NCBI GenBank assembly: GCA_017746715.1
Contig: JAGHZQ010000098.1
Location: 26,339-90,338, forward strand
DNA: 64,000 nt
Reading direction: 5' to 3'
Source of the DNA: Cyanobacteria bacterium SBLK
GTDB lineage: Bacteria; Cyanobacteriota; Cyanobacteriia; Cyanobacteriales; Spirulinaceae
The notes beneath the pieces were generated by a model that saw only the letters and a program-made list of their open reading frames with translations, was not told where the DNA came from and made no database searches. Shown here piece by piece: positions 35,768 to 45,148 of the stretch (position 1 is the first letter of the stretch; each line of letters opens with the position of its first letter). A program made the position numbers and the translations under genes.

Positions 35768-37396
35768 CTACTCTCGATCCCTCGTTTTCCTTCGCAATTG
35801 TTTTAAGAGGGTCAGATCGGCAGAGCCAAAATGAATGCTACAAATGACGTGATATGCCTCTAAGAGTTTAATCAACCATTTGCCTTCATTAGGCGGAAAA
35901 GTGGCATAATTGCCGAACAGAATTGCCAATCGCTTATCGAGTTCCGATCGCAAAGACGGACAAAGTAAAATCGTTCTAAATAAAACCTCGAGGATGCCGT
36001 TAATTCCCAATCCTCCTATTGCGTCGATTAAGAGAGCATGTTCGGTTTGTTTGGCACTCTCGACGGTTAAAAAACTTAGTAATTTTTTTACCGTTCGCAA
36101 TAGTAAGGACTCGTTCATTTTTTGGGAATGATAGCGATCGAGAAGTGCTTCGAGATAAGTCTTTAACTGGAGGTTAAATTCATCCATCGCATAATCGGAA
36201 TCGAGGGAAACAATAAGATAAGCATAAAGATGTCCCTTAAAATCTTTATAGGTGGATAACTGATAGCTATGTTCCAAAAAACGCTCGGCAAGATTGGGAT
36301 GCTGGGAGCGATCGAAGATTTTGTTAGAAAATTTACTTAAGATTCCTCCCAGTTCGCGATCGCTCAACAAAGTGGGATTTTTTTCCCGTTGCAGAATGCG
36401 GCCTGCTCCTTGAGATAGCTGCCGGGCACGGGCAACTTGTGCCAAGCGGAGTTGATAGTTGAGAAAGCGGGCAAGGCGAAATTCAAAATAATGTTCGCGT
36501 TTTTCCCGCCAATTTTGTAGCAATCGCAACTGTTCGGAAGACCCCCCTTCATTGAGTAAATAGGGTTTGAATAAGAAAGGATAGCGATGAATTAAATTGC
36601 CAATTTTTGGCGTGCCTTCCGAAGGCGGACAAATGGCGATCGCAAACTGTTTGAGTTGTTGGTATTGTTCGCTGCATTCGACAAAATCTCGCACCAATTG
36701 GCGCAAGTGGCGAATTCCTCGTGCCTGTTTGAATCCCGGAACGGGTAAATGCTCGAAAAGTTCGACGAGTTGGGCAATCGCCAGACGATTTTTGGGATTT
36801 AAAAGCCAAGGAGAAATAAGACAATAACAACAGCGACTGAGGAAATTGTAAAACTTATTTTCCTCTTGTTTGGCAAGGGCAATTTTGGAGAGGGCAGCTT
36901 GAATATTAACATCGCTATAATCTTTGGCATCAATAAATAGATAGCGAAAGCGCTCTAATATTTTTTCGGGTGATTCGTCCTCCACGCAATCGGATAAATG
37001 TTGCAAAACTTGGTTTTCTTGAACCGTGACATCGACAGCAGGACGATTGGATATAAATAATGCTTGTTCTAATGTTTGTTTTTTTGGGGAAAAACCCGGT
37101 TTTGTCCCGAGGCGATCGCCGATTGTCATCGGTCTGACATCTTTAACAAGCATTCCGATAATATTTGCCAATTGCGAGGTTTTAAAAAGGGTTCGCACGC
37201 GCCTGTAACCGTCTGCTGCACTTTGGAATTTGAGGATGGAAATATTGCGATCGGGACGAATGGCTAACAATTGAAGGTGGCGATCGTCGGCGAGTTGTTG
37301 TAATCGTCGCAGCAGTTCTCGTCTCTGAGCATTAATTTCTTCAAGGGTGAGAGGGGAAACTAATTCCCAAATCATTTGATGTCCCGTATCCTTCAT
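35768..37396 (-). CDS. conserved cyanobacterial protein of unknown function
   Basis: A 542-residue soluble protein I do not recognise. The N-terminus (LEEINAQRRELLRRLQQLAD) looks like a short coiled coil; the middle is mostly helical with two Cys-rich spots (SRCCYCLISPWLL and IAICPPSEGTPKIG). There is no signal peptide, membrane segment or catalytic motif that I can identify. Composition is Leu-, Arg- and Gln-rich. It converges with tatA, 9 bases apart. Confidence 0.65.
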   Translation of the reverse strand: MKDTGHQMIWELVSPLTLEEINAQRRELLRRLQQLADDRHLQLLAIRPDRNISILKFQSAADGYRRVRTLFKTSQLANIIGMLVKDVRPMTIGDRLGTKPGFSPKKQTLEQALFISNRPAVDVTVQENQVLQHLSDCVEDESPEKILERFRYLFIDAKDYSDVNIQAALSKIALAKQEENKFYNFLSRCCYCLISPWLLNPKNRLAIAQLVELFEHLPVPGFKQARGIRHLRQLVRDFVECSEQYQQLKQFAIAICPPSEGTPKIGNLIHRYPFLFKPYLLNEGGSSEQLRLLQNWREKREHYFEFRLARFLNYQLRLAQVARARQLSQGAGRILQREKNPTLLSDRELGGILSKFSNKIFDRSQHPNLAERFLEHSYQLSTYKDFKGHLYAYLIVSLDSDYAMDEFNLQLKTYLEALLDRYHSQKMNESLLLRTVKKLLSFLTVESAKQTEHALLIDAIGGLGINGILEVLFRTILLCPSLRSELDKRLAILFGNYATFPPNEGKWLIKLLEAYHVICSIHFGSADLTLLKQLRRKTRDRE

Positions 37397-37510
37397 GGTT
37401 AACTGCTGGCGATCTTAACTGATGCGATCGCGGCCTCCTAACAATTTCTTAACCTATGAAGACAAGGTTTTTCCTTTTTTGTAGAAAAAATTATTATTTG
37501 GTTATTAGTT

Positions 37511-37535
37511 GCTTGCACTGAGCCAAGTCGAAGTG
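37511..37535. repeat. dispersed GCACTGAGC element
   Basis: GCTTGCACTGAGCCAAG then TCGAAGTG, flanked by GTTATTAGTT and GTTGGTTATT. It abuts the end of the TVP38 gene and is next to the CCCTCTTGGGAGG element. Confidence 0.8.
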
Positions 37536-37539
37536 TTGG

Positions 37540-38388
37540 TTATTTGTTAAGATTCTCTCTTACTCTCCCCCTCTTGCTCTCCCCTTCTTGGGAGGAAGTT
37601 AGGGGGTGGGTCGGAGATTGGGGGGTAGGTCGGGGCTGGAGGTTAGTTTTACTCATTACTTTTGTCTTTGTTAATAAAGGAAGAAGAGAAAGGATCGTTA
37701 AAATTCCGAGAGCAATACAGAAGGGAATATATTCGCCGCTTTCTAGAGCTGTTTTTCCTGTTACTCCCAACCATGTATAAGCAAGCGTACCGGGGATAAT
37801 CCCGAAAAAAGTACCCACAGAATAGGTTTTTAGATCGATCGGAGTGAGACCAAATAAAAAATTAACGACGTTAAACGGAGAAATGGGGGCAAAGCGTACC
37901 GCTAAAACAAAATTAAGGGGCATTTTAGCGACGGTTTCTTCAAAGTATTTGAGGCAATGGTGCTGTTGAAACTTATTTTTGGCCCAGTTTCTCAAACAAT
38001 AACGTGCCGCACAAAATGCCGCGATCGCCCCCAAAGTTGCACCCACAACCGACCAAATCGTGCCCCAAATCAAACCGAATACCAATCCTCCCGTGACCGT
38101 TAAAATCGTTCCAGGAATCCCCAAAACCGTTAAGATGACATAAGCACCAATAAAGGCAAAAACTGCCCAATCGCCGAAGTCGTGTAGTTTATTCAGCCAA
38201 AACTCGCGATCGACCAGAATGGTTTTTAAAGAGTCGATCGAACACAAAAATAGACAAATTCCCAAAGCAAAGAACCCAAACCGACAAAGTTTGCGGATTG
38301 GGAAAGAACTTAAAAATGAGAATTTGCGTCGCATAAAATCAATTCGAAATTCAATAGATTGGTTGGATATGCTGAATAAATTCAGCAT
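37540..38388 (-). CDS. TVP38/TMEM64 (DedA-like) membrane protein
   Basis: A VTT-domain protein with five or six membrane segments. LGIPGTILTVTGGLVFGLIWG and VRFAPISPFNVVNFLFGLT are family motifs. Family members may act as lipid scramblases. The last 35 or so residues (NLQPRPTPQSPTHPLTSS, QEGESKRGRVREN) are translated from the dispersed palindromic repeat and are probably a recent C-terminal extension. The start could be 38388 or the ATG at 38334 (MRRKFSFL), which I slightly prefer as it leads straight into the first helix. It neighbours a second TVP38 gene and the ArsS-like gene. Confidence 0.85.
   Translation of the reverse strand: MLNLFSISNQSIEFRIDFMRRKFSFLSSFPIRKLCRFGFFALGICLFLCSIDSLKTILVDREFWLNKLHDFGDWAVFAFIGAYVILTVLGIPGTILTVTGGLVFGLIWGTIWSVVGATLGAIAAFCAARYCLRNWAKNKFQQHHCLKYFEETVAKMPLNFVLAVRFAPISPFNVVNFLFGLTPIDLKTYSVGTFFGIIPGTLAYTWLGVTGKTALESGEYIPFCIALGILTILSLLPLLTKTKVMSKTNLQPRPTPQSPTHPLTSSQEGESKRGRVRENLNK
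37555..37622. repeat. CCCTCTTGGGAGG palindromic element, copy 1
   Basis: TCTCCCCTTCTTGGGAGGAAG followed by a G-rich segment GGGGGTGGG. It matches the better-preserved copy at 42.17 kb. Here it forms the 3' end of the TVP38 reading frame. Confidence 0.75.
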
Positions 38389-38479
38389 CCCCCAATCTCA
38401 AAATTATGACCTCGTAATAGGGCAATATTCAAAAAGAAAAGATATCTTTAAGGGTGGAAAACAATCCCCCTAAATTTAT

Positions 38480-39256
38480 CTAACTTTCGAGACTATCCGC
38501 TGCCAATTGAGGGGATGAATCCGTTTCTCCCTGCAATTGTTCGTCGAGAGCTTTCTTCGCAATTTTAGTGACAAAAACCGTCACCGCAGCCGTGGCAATA
38601 AAGCCGACAATCCGAATAATCCAAGTAATTGTACTATTGCCTTCACCGCCACCCGCACCCAAAGTCGCTAAATCCCCGGCCAAAGATCCCAGATAAACAT
38701 ACATTACCGTGCCGGGCATCATACCGATCCAAGAGGCGAGTACATAGTCTTGTAGAGAAACCTGCGTTACGCCAAACGCATAATTCAAAAAGACAAAGGG
38801 AAAGATGGGGGAAAGTCGAGTCAAACCGACAATTTTCCAGCCTTCTTTGGCAACGGCTTTATCGATCGCCTTAAATTTGGGTTGGCTTTCAATTTGCTGG
38901 GAAACCCAGCCCCTCAGAAAATAGCGTCCGACGAGAAAGGCAACCGTTGCAGCTGCTGTTGAGGCGATGGAAACGTAAATCGAGCCTTGTACGACTCCAA
39001 AAATGACCCCGGCACCCAGCGTTAACACCGCCCCGGAAATTAGAGCAACCGAAGCCGCAATATAGATCCCCGTAAAAACAATCGGACCCCAAATTCCCAA
39101 ACTATCGATCCAAGTTAAGGTATTTTGCAAGACGGTATTGATATACTCGGTAATGCCCAAAAACTTAGCTGCCACAATTAAACCCGCTACTACTGCCGCG
39201 ATCGCGATAAACTTCAAAATCGATTTAAGTTTGTTATTTTTTTGAGTTTCAACCAT
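38480..39256 (-). CDS. TVP38/TMEM64 family membrane protein, second copy
   Basis: Like its neighbour, it has a central VTT domain: SGAVLTLGAGVIFGVVQG, LVGRYFLRGW, VGLTRLSPIFPFVFLNYAF and GMMPGTVMYVYLGS. A Lys-rich N-terminus precedes the first helix, and the tail is acidic. ATG at 39256 (MVETQKN) is preferred over the in-frame upstream start at 39307. About 260 residues. TVP38 genes commonly sit next to arsS genes, which suggests a membrane step with the same substrate. Confidence 0.88.
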   Translation of the reverse strand: MVETQKNNKLKSILKFIAIAAVVAGLIVAAKFLGITEYINTVLQNTLTWIDSLGIWGPIVFTGIYIAASVALISGAVLTLGAGVIFGVVQGSIYVSIASTAAATVAFLVGRYFLRGWVSQQIESQPKFKAIDKAVAKEGWKIVGLTRLSPIFPFVFLNYAFGVTQVSLQDYVLASWIGMMPGTVMYVYLGSLAGDLATLGAGGGEGNSTITWIIRIVGFIATAAVTVFVTKIAKKALDEQLQGETDSSPQLAADSLES

Positions 39257-39356
39257 TTTGAGAACACTCCGAATGACTGTAAAAAAATTTTGAAAGTCGT
39301 TGGGCAAACAGTCCCCAACGAAAGATTAAGAAATAACTGGTGACTGGTGACTGAAT

Positions 39357-40370
39357 TTACACCAATGCACCGCCGCAGCTAGAACCACATCCTGCCGTAC
39401 AACCATAACAATATTTTGCCGTTTGTATCTCCCGAATAAGATCCAAACTATTTAATTCGAGTATTTTGGCAATGGTAAATGTTTCGCCATTCATCATTTT
39501 TGCAGGCAATCCTTCCATCTGATTAAAATCGCAGTCATAAACATTCCCTAAATAATCGATTGAGAGTTCGTTTAAACACATTAAGTTTTCAAGGGTGTTA
39601 GCATTATAGTGGCTTTCTAGGAATTTAACGTAAGAATGCAGGATTTCTTGACGTTGTAAATATTGTTTCGTACGACCGACAGGTAAATTTGTAATGGTAA
39701 ATAAACGATTGAAATGAATGCCAAAGTGTTCGTCTAAATACGCCTTATAATCCTTCTCTAACTTTTGTTGATTGGGAGTCAGAGAAAAATTCTCATTTTT
39801 CGGTAATGCAGGATTGTAAACTAAATCGAGAACGAGTTCGGGATTTGTGCCGTAACCTAATTCATTTAAGCGTTGCAATGCTCGAATCGAAGTACTGTAA
39901 ACACCGGCTCCTCGCTGGCGATCGACATTCGCTTCTAAATAACAGGGAAGAGAAGCAACAACTTTCAGTTTGTGTCGGGCAAAATATTCGGGTAAATCTG
40001 TAAATCCGGGTTCAAAAAATATCGTTAAATTCGACCGCACGATAACTTCTTTCTCTTGATTTCTGGCTGCTTCGACAATAGATTTAAACCCATAGTTCAT
40101 CTCGGGCGCTCCCCCGGTTAAATCCACGGTTTTGATTTGCTCGAAACGCTGGATTATTTCAATAAGTTGCTCGCAAACTTCCGGAGACAATTCTTCTGTC
40201 CGCTTGGGACTGGCTTCAACATGACAGTGAGTACATGCTAAATTACAACGCCGTCCCAAATTAATTTGTAAAACTGTAATTTGTTGCTTATTGAGGGGAG
40301 TGTTGATTTTTTGAGAAAAGGAAGGTATTCGAGTATTGTTTTTTTTGGTTTGCAGAGGGGATGTTACCAT
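39357..40370 (-). CDS. arsS: ArsS-like radical SAM protein
   Basis: Radical S-adenosylmethionine enzyme of the ArsS type, which in cyanobacteria takes part in arsenosugar synthesis. The cluster motif is CNLACTHC (CxxxCxxC) within LGRRCNLACTHCHVEASPKR. SGGAP-type TGGAPEMNYGF and LVYNPALPKNENFSLTP follow. The C-terminal DUF3641 part has YCYGCTAGCGSSCGGALV, an extra cysteine cluster. It has 337 residues and looks complete. No arsM or arsR gene is in the window, so the arsenic role is by family only. Confidence 0.85.
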   Translation of the reverse strand: MVTSPLQTKKNNTRIPSFSQKINTPLNKQQITVLQINLGRRCNLACTHCHVEASPKRTEELSPEVCEQLIEIIQRFEQIKTVDLTGGAPEMNYGFKSIVEAARNQEKEVIVRSNLTIFFEPGFTDLPEYFARHKLKVVASLPCYLEANVDRQRGAGVYSTSIRALQRLNELGYGTNPELVLDLVYNPALPKNENFSLTPNQQKLEKDYKAYLDEHFGIHFNRLFTITNLPVGRTKQYLQRQEILHSYVKFLESHYNANTLENLMCLNELSIDYLGNVYDCDFNQMEGLPAKMMNGETFTIAKILELNSLDLIREIQTAKYCYGCTAGCGSSCGGALV

Positions 40371-40844
40371 AATTGAATGATTCGGAAAAATTTAAGGTGG
40401 ATAAACTATAACATGGATATCGGAGAGGCGATATCGGAGAAGCGATATCGGGCCGTTACCCGTTCGGGTTTGCTTTTCATAACTTGTTTTTATTCAATCG
40501 GGTCTAACTGAAATTTTCCTGAGATTTAACTAGATGGATGCAGAGAATATTTTTCAGTCAAAAATGCGACTTAGAGGATTGATACAAAGAAAACTCCTTC
40601 CCGAGGGAAATTTTCGGGTTCAAACGATATCAAAGAAACTGTTTTGTTAATTTGCGGAAAAGGAATATCTCGTGCGAATAGCGAGATTCTTGGCACTCAT
40701 TCAGAATATCCGCAAGATGTCGGTTGACGAAAAAAAGCGATCGCCCTTGGCAAAAAAATCATCAAACTTTCCCTATCCTTAAAGATTGCTTGTTATGATA
40801 GAAAAAACTTGATTGATAAATCCACCTATTGGAGTTCAAGAGAA
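40371..40844. other. intergenic region upstream of the pilin-like gene
   Basis: About 470 bases between divergent genes. Three short copies of GCGATATCGG lie at 40415-40452. The rest is AT-rich with no coding frame or terminator I trust. Promoters for both flanking operons must be here. Confidence 0.5.
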
Positions 40845-41315
40845 ATGCTGCGCCGCTTGTTTCTCATTCCCGCTTTGGCGATCGCGGGGATTTGCACGTT
40901 AGCCTCAGGTGCTAAAGCCGACACGGTTAACTTTTCTGGAGTCGTCCCCGACTCTTGTTCTTGGGGAGTTGCCACCAATGGAACTTTACAATACAATCCG
41001 GCGAATCCCAATGTTCTGACGAGTGATGGAACGCCTCCATTTCCCGCAACGATCGAACTAACCTGTCCGAGTGGAGGAAACGTAGATGTTGCCGATCCCG
41101 TTCCGGGTGCGAATCCCATGCCAACCAACGATAGAGCGTGGGTTATCGGGATTAACGGCACGATAAATTCCCCTGCCAACGGTGGAGGGACCCTCGCGAT
41201 TAATAGTTCGTCGATCGCAGAAATTCTTGAAGTACACATGGAAGCCGTTAGCCCCGGACCGCCTCTCGCCCCCGGTACTTATACTTATACGGTAACCTTA
41301 ACGGCAAATCCTTAG
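40845..41315 (+). CDS. pilin-like exported subunit (spore coat U-like)
   Basis: A 156-residue secreted protein with a clear signal peptide (MLRRLFLIPALAIAGICTL, cleavage near AKA|DTV). The mature domain has two cysteines (DSCSWG and LTCPSG) placed as in spore-coat-U/chaperone-usher pilins, and ends in a beta-strand-like YTYTVTLTANP. I take ATG 40845 rather than the in-frame 40809. It is the first of three genes in the order subunit, chaperone, usher. It could also be a secreted adhesin rather than a polymer. Confidence 0.7.
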   Translation: MLRRLFLIPALAIAGICTLASGAKADTVNFSGVVPDSCSWGVATNGTLQYNPANPNVLTSDGTPPFPATIELTCPSGGNVDVADPVPGANPMPTNDRAWVIGINGTINSPANGGGTLAINSSSIAEILEVHMEAVSPGPPLAPGTYTYTVTLTANP

Positions 41316-41340
41316 TTGCTCGCTGAAAACGATTCAAGCA

Positions 41341-42162
41341 ATGGCTTTCCTTCCCAAAAAGCAAAGATTCCTGCGATATTTAAGCGGATTCCTATTCGGT
41401 TTATCCGCTTGGTTGGGACATAGCCTTGCTCTCGCTCAACTGGGTGTCTCCCCCATTGTTCTCGAAATTCAAGCGCGTCGAGGGCAAAGTCAGGGTTTTA
41501 TCAGCATCTACAATACTGGAAACGAGCCGTATCGCGCCCGAGTGTACGCACAACCTTTTACTTACGATCGCGATCGCGGCTTTCAAACCCTGCCGGAAAC
41601 TCCTCTCGATTTAACGCCTTACTTGCAATTCACCCCTCGAGAATTGGTCGTCCAACCCGGACAAAATCGCAGAGTCCGCCTAATCGGTCGTTTTCCCCCC
41701 AGTTTGGCAGAAGGAGAGTATCGAACGGCTTTAATGGTGGAGGGATTAGATCCCATTACAATTATCGATGGAGCCGGGAATACACTCAACATCGTGCAAC
41801 GAATTGCAGCGACTGTTTTCGTGCGTAACGGAGAGTTAGAAGCCGAACTCGTTGTCGATCGCGCTTTTTGGAATCCTCAAACTCGACAAATTACCATTTT
41901 GGTGCAAAATTTAGGAGGTGCATCGGCAAGGCCTGGAATCGAATGGCTTTTGCTGCAAGCCGGGACGGAAATCGATCGCGGTCAAATTTCTCCAGAAATC
42001 ATTTTGGCTGGGGGCGATCGCCATCTCGCGATTACCTATGCCGAAGGGGAAGAGATTCCCGCACCGGGAACTTATCAACTTCAAGGCGAACTCGTTTGGC
42101 ATGAGAATAATTATCGTCGGCAAAACCAAGAATCTTTTCAGATCGATCTAATCGTTGAATAA
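41341..42162 (+). CDS. periplasmic pili chaperone-like protein
   Basis: A 273-residue immunoglobulin-like chaperone. After a signal peptide (ending LALAQLGVSP) it has LGVSPIVLEIQARRGQSQG, YRARVYAQPF, FTPRELVVQPGQNRRVRLIGR and FQIDLIVE at the end. It follows the pilin-like gene by 25 bases. It would fold and cap subunits in the periplasm before they reach the usher. The C-terminal part is shorter than in FimC/PapD-type proteins. Confidence 0.75.
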   Translation: MAFLPKKQRFLRYLSGFLFGLSAWLGHSLALAQLGVSPIVLEIQARRGQSQGFISIYNTGNEPYRARVYAQPFTYDRDRGFQTLPETPLDLTPYLQFTPRELVVQPGQNRRVRLIGRFPPSLAEGEYRTALMVEGLDPITIIDGAGNTLNIVQRIAATVFVRNGELEAELVVDRAFWNPQTRQITILVQNLGGASARPGIEWLLLQAGTEIDRGQISPEIILAGGDRHLAITYAEGEEIPAPGTYQLQGELVWHENNYRRQNQESFQIDLIVE

Positions 42163-42166
42163 GTTT

Positions 42167-42222
42167 TACTCCCCTCTTGCTCTCCCCCTCTTGGGAGGGG
42201 GTTGGGGGGTGGGTTGTTGTCT
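42167..42222. repeat. CCCTCTTGGGAGGGG palindromic element, copy 2
   Basis: CTCCCCCTCTTGGGAGGGGG followed by TTGGGGGGTGGG. It lies between the chaperone and usher genes and matches the element at 37.56 kb. Confidence 0.8.
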
Positions 42223-42224
42223 GT

Positions 42225-42271
42225 TGCCTGCACTGTACTTCGACAGGCTCAGCAGCCGCGAAGCCGAAGTG
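42225..42271. repeat. dispersed element, long form with ACTTCGACAGGCTCAG
   Basis: CTGCACTGTACTTCGACAGG continuing CTCAGCAGCCGCGAAGC to CCGAAGTG, the same long form as 52.04-52.09 kb. It sits directly next to the palindromic element. Confidence 0.8.
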
Positions 42272-42298
42272 TTTGTTGTTTGGGAAAAGGGAATTGGG

Positions 42299-45001
42299 AT
42301 GGGAAACACACAATCGGGACCGAGGAGGTTTCGAACCTTGTGCTTATTGTTCATTGCAACAACGATCGCTTTCTCTTTGGGAGAAATGCGATCGGCTTTT
42401 TCGCAAGTTCCTAATTTTACCTCTCCCTTACTCGATAAAAATAAACCCAATGCAGAGATCCCCGTTGTGGAGGAAAGCGAAATTCCTTCTTTCTCTCCCG
42501 ATGCGAGTTTGACAATTCTGATTGTAGGGATCGATATCAATCGCAGGATGGCGATCGCGGGAACGGTGGTTAGAGGCACAGAAGACGGAATCCAAGCCAT
42601 TAATCTGTCGAAATGGCTCATTCCCTTGAATATCGTGCGAGAGGCGTTAAATTTGGAAATTACCCCCTTAGAAGCGGGGATTTTGGAAGTGCGATCGCCT
42701 TACGCCGTCGCACGGATCGATCGCGATCGCCTGCAACGAGATCCAGAACTGGGACTCGTTTTTTCCGTCGCGCAAATTGAGGAATTTTTCGGCATTTCCG
42801 TAGAATTCGACCTCGAAAACTACGCCTTGAATTTTCAAACCCCCCGCGTCGCGCAAACTTTTCGCCCCGGAGCATCCCCCCCTCCCGTAGAAATTGAAGG
42901 ACTCGAAAAAATTAAACCCGATGACTTTACCCTTTCCGCAATCGAACAGCGCATCGATATTGCCGGAGTGTCGGGAAATTCCAGCAATACTCGCGGGGAT
43001 ATGGCGATCGTGGGCACCGTTGCCCGAGGGAGTTACTTTTTTCGCCTCAATCAAAATAACTTCAGCGACTCGCGAACTTGGAGTCTTGCCGAAGGACAGT
43101 ATTTGCAGCAGGGCGATCGTGCCGATTACGTTCTCGGCACTCAAGCTACCTTTTGGAGTAGCGGCGAACGGGGGGATTTTGTCGGCTTTACTACCATTCA
43201 ACGGCAAGGATTTACACCGCCGACCTATCCTCGTCGGGGTGGTTTCAATCCCGAGGAACGCTTGCGAGGGCAACAAGTCGGGCGCACTATTGTCGGAAGA
43301 GCAGAGCCGGGAACTTTAGTGCGTCTCCTGCTGGGTTCGAGGGATTTAATCGATGAGGTTTTAGTGGATTCTTCCGGGATTTATCGCTTTGAGGAGATTC
43401 CCGTGGGGCAGAATTCTTTTTACCAAGGAGGATATCGTTTGTTTCTCTATCCCGAAGGACGACTTTCCGCCCAACCGGAAGTGCGATCGCCGACCTTTAC
43501 CAATGTTGCGGGACAGTTAGAAGCGGGCACTTCAGCGACTATCGTTTCGGCAGGGGTGCGACGGGTGACGGGAACGCCCGAAAATGGACTTTTGGGAGAA
43601 TTGGAAAATATTGTCGTGGGAGTGGGTCGGAGATGGGGCATTAGCGAGAATTTTACTTTTGGTTTGGGGGCAATTGCCGATAATAACTTTCGCGGTTTGG
43701 GGGAACTCTTTTTCAGTCCGACGGGAACGAACTTTCAACTCGGGGCGAGTATTTTAACCCCCGATAGCGATGAAACTTGGGATATTAACTCAGAAGTTTA
43801 CTTTCGTCCCGTGCCGCAGTTTTGGGCGAGGTTTAATAGCGATCGCTTTTCTCGCCGTCTGAATGTCAATTGGCGCGTTTTTCCCAATCTTTCGCTTTTA
43901 GGAATTTACGATAATATTAATGGTTTGGCTGGGGGGATTCAATCGGTATCGGGGGGGAATAATTATTTTGGTTTCGTGCGCGCGACTTTAGATGAGGAAA
44001 ATCATTTTCGCTGGAATCTCATTCAACGTTTGGGAACAGTAGAATTTACCCAGCAAGGAACTGAAATTGGCTCGACTTCGCAACTGGATTTTAATCTTTC
44101 GGGGAATTCTTTTTTTGATTGGGGACATTCTTTCCTCTTGGGCTACGAAACCCGCAATTTTGGCAGCGATAATGAATTAGCAACGTTAGGATGGCGCTAT
44201 CGTTCCCCCGAACGGGCAAAGGACGGACGCTATCTTTATGAAGTCGAATTGGGTTACGGGGTCGGTTCTTTGGGATCGGGATTTGTTGCCACCGCACAAA
44301 CAACGGTAATTCCGGGGTTTTTATTGCGGGCGATTTATCAGGGAATTTCCGTCACCAGCGATCGCGAATCTTACCGTTTGGAACTCCTCTCCAGCATCAA
44401 TTTACAGCCGCGACTCTCCCAAGGCGATCGCCGTTCGGAACGACTGAGAACCCGAGGCGGTCTTGCGGTTTTACCATTTTTTGATGAGAATGGAAACGGC
44501 GAAAAAGAGGCGGGTGAAACTTTTTTTTCGGAAGGGGCGGAATATCTTTTAATCCTCAATAATCAGCCGATCGCTACTTTTCGACCCACCATCGAAAATC
44601 GACAAATTCTGTTGCGCCTCCCCCCTGGAGTTTACCGCCTCGATTTGGATCCGGCGGGTTATCCCATCGATTGGCAGCCATTAGAATCGGCTTATGGATT
44701 TGAAGTCATTGCCGGAAGTTATACGCCGATTTACGTGCCTTTTATTCCCGCTTATAGTTTATCGGGCGTGGTGACGGATGCCACGGGAAATCCCGTATCG
44801 GGGGCGACGGTGGAGGTGTTGAATTCTGTGAATGGCGATCGCGGTTTTTCGGTGACGAATATGGCAGGAGTTTATTATATTGAAGGCCTGCAACAAGGCG
44901 TTTATCAGTTATTGATTAATAATCAATTGACAGACCCCGATGAAATTGTGTTCGAGCCGGGATCGGAACGCTTTCAAGAGTTAAATTTAGCGATCGAGTA
45001 A
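42299..45001 (+). CDS. outer membrane usher-like protein
   Basis: About 900 residues. The N-terminus has a signal-like hydrophobic core (LCLLFIATTIAFSLGEMRS) and a SPOR/plug-type region. The middle is a long beta-rich section with alternating aromatic strands (NFTFGLGAIADNNFRGLGEL, FNSDRFSRRLNVNWRVFP, FLLGYETRNFG), as in an outer membrane barrel. The C-terminus carries a carboxypeptidase-regulatory-like beta sandwich (YSLSGVVTDATGNPVSGATV). The ATG at 42299 is chosen because an upstream frame to 42155 only translates repeat DNA. It is the third gene of a chaperone-usher operon. Confidence 0.7.
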   Translation: MGNTQSGPRRFRTLCLLFIATTIAFSLGEMRSAFSQVPNFTSPLLDKNKPNAEIPVVEESEIPSFSPDASLTILIVGIDINRRMAIAGTVVRGTEDGIQAINLSKWLIPLNIVREALNLEITPLEAGILEVRSPYAVARIDRDRLQRDPELGLVFSVAQIEEFFGISVEFDLENYALNFQTPRVAQTFRPGASPPPVEIEGLEKIKPDDFTLSAIEQRIDIAGVSGNSSNTRGDMAIVGTVARGSYFFRLNQNNFSDSRTWSLAEGQYLQQGDRADYVLGTQATFWSSGERGDFVGFTTIQRQGFTPPTYPRRGGFNPEERLRGQQVGRTIVGRAEPGTLVRLLLGSRDLIDEVLVDSSGIYRFEEIPVGQNSFYQGGYRLFLYPEGRLSAQPEVRSPTFTNVAGQLEAGTSATIVSAGVRRVTGTPENGLLGELENIVVGVGRRWGISENFTFGLGAIADNNFRGLGELFFSPTGTNFQLGASILTPDSDETWDINSEVYFRPVPQFWARFNSDRFSRRLNVNWRVFPNLSLLGIYDNINGLAGGIQSVSGGNNYFGFVRATLDEENHFRWNLIQRLGTVEFTQQGTEIGSTSQLDFNLSGNSFFDWGHSFLLGYETRNFGSDNELATLGWRYRSPERAKDGRYLYEVELGYGVGSLGSGFVATAQTTVIPGFLLRAIYQGISVTSDRESYRLELLSSINLQPRLSQGDRRSERLRTRGGLAVLPFFDENGNGEKEAGETFFSEGAEYLLILNNQPIATFRPTIENRQILLRLPPGVYRLDLDPAGYPIDWQPLESAYGFEVIAGSYTPIYVPFIPAYSLSGVVTDATGNPVSGATVEVLNSVNGDRGFSVTNMAGVYYIEGLQQGVYQLLINNQLTDPDEIVFEPGSERFQELNLAIE

Positions 45002-45148
45002 AATAGAAGTGAGAATATTTATTCAATATCAAGCAATTTCGAGAGTGAGGTTTCGATATTGTGATAAAGATTTTTGTGATATTTTACGTCAAATATATTA
45101 AGGATGACCTCAAGAGGTTTAAAAAATAGCATTGAGTATTTTGCTACT

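Noticed and set aside
40415..40452. GCGATATCGG triplets as an operator or attachment site
   Set aside because: Only three imperfect ten-base copies, in a genome rich in GCGAT words; no second feature supports a role.
42155..42298. N-terminal extension of the usher-like protein
   Set aside because: The extra 48 codons translate palindromic and dispersed repeat DNA; the signal-like region begins after ATG 42299.
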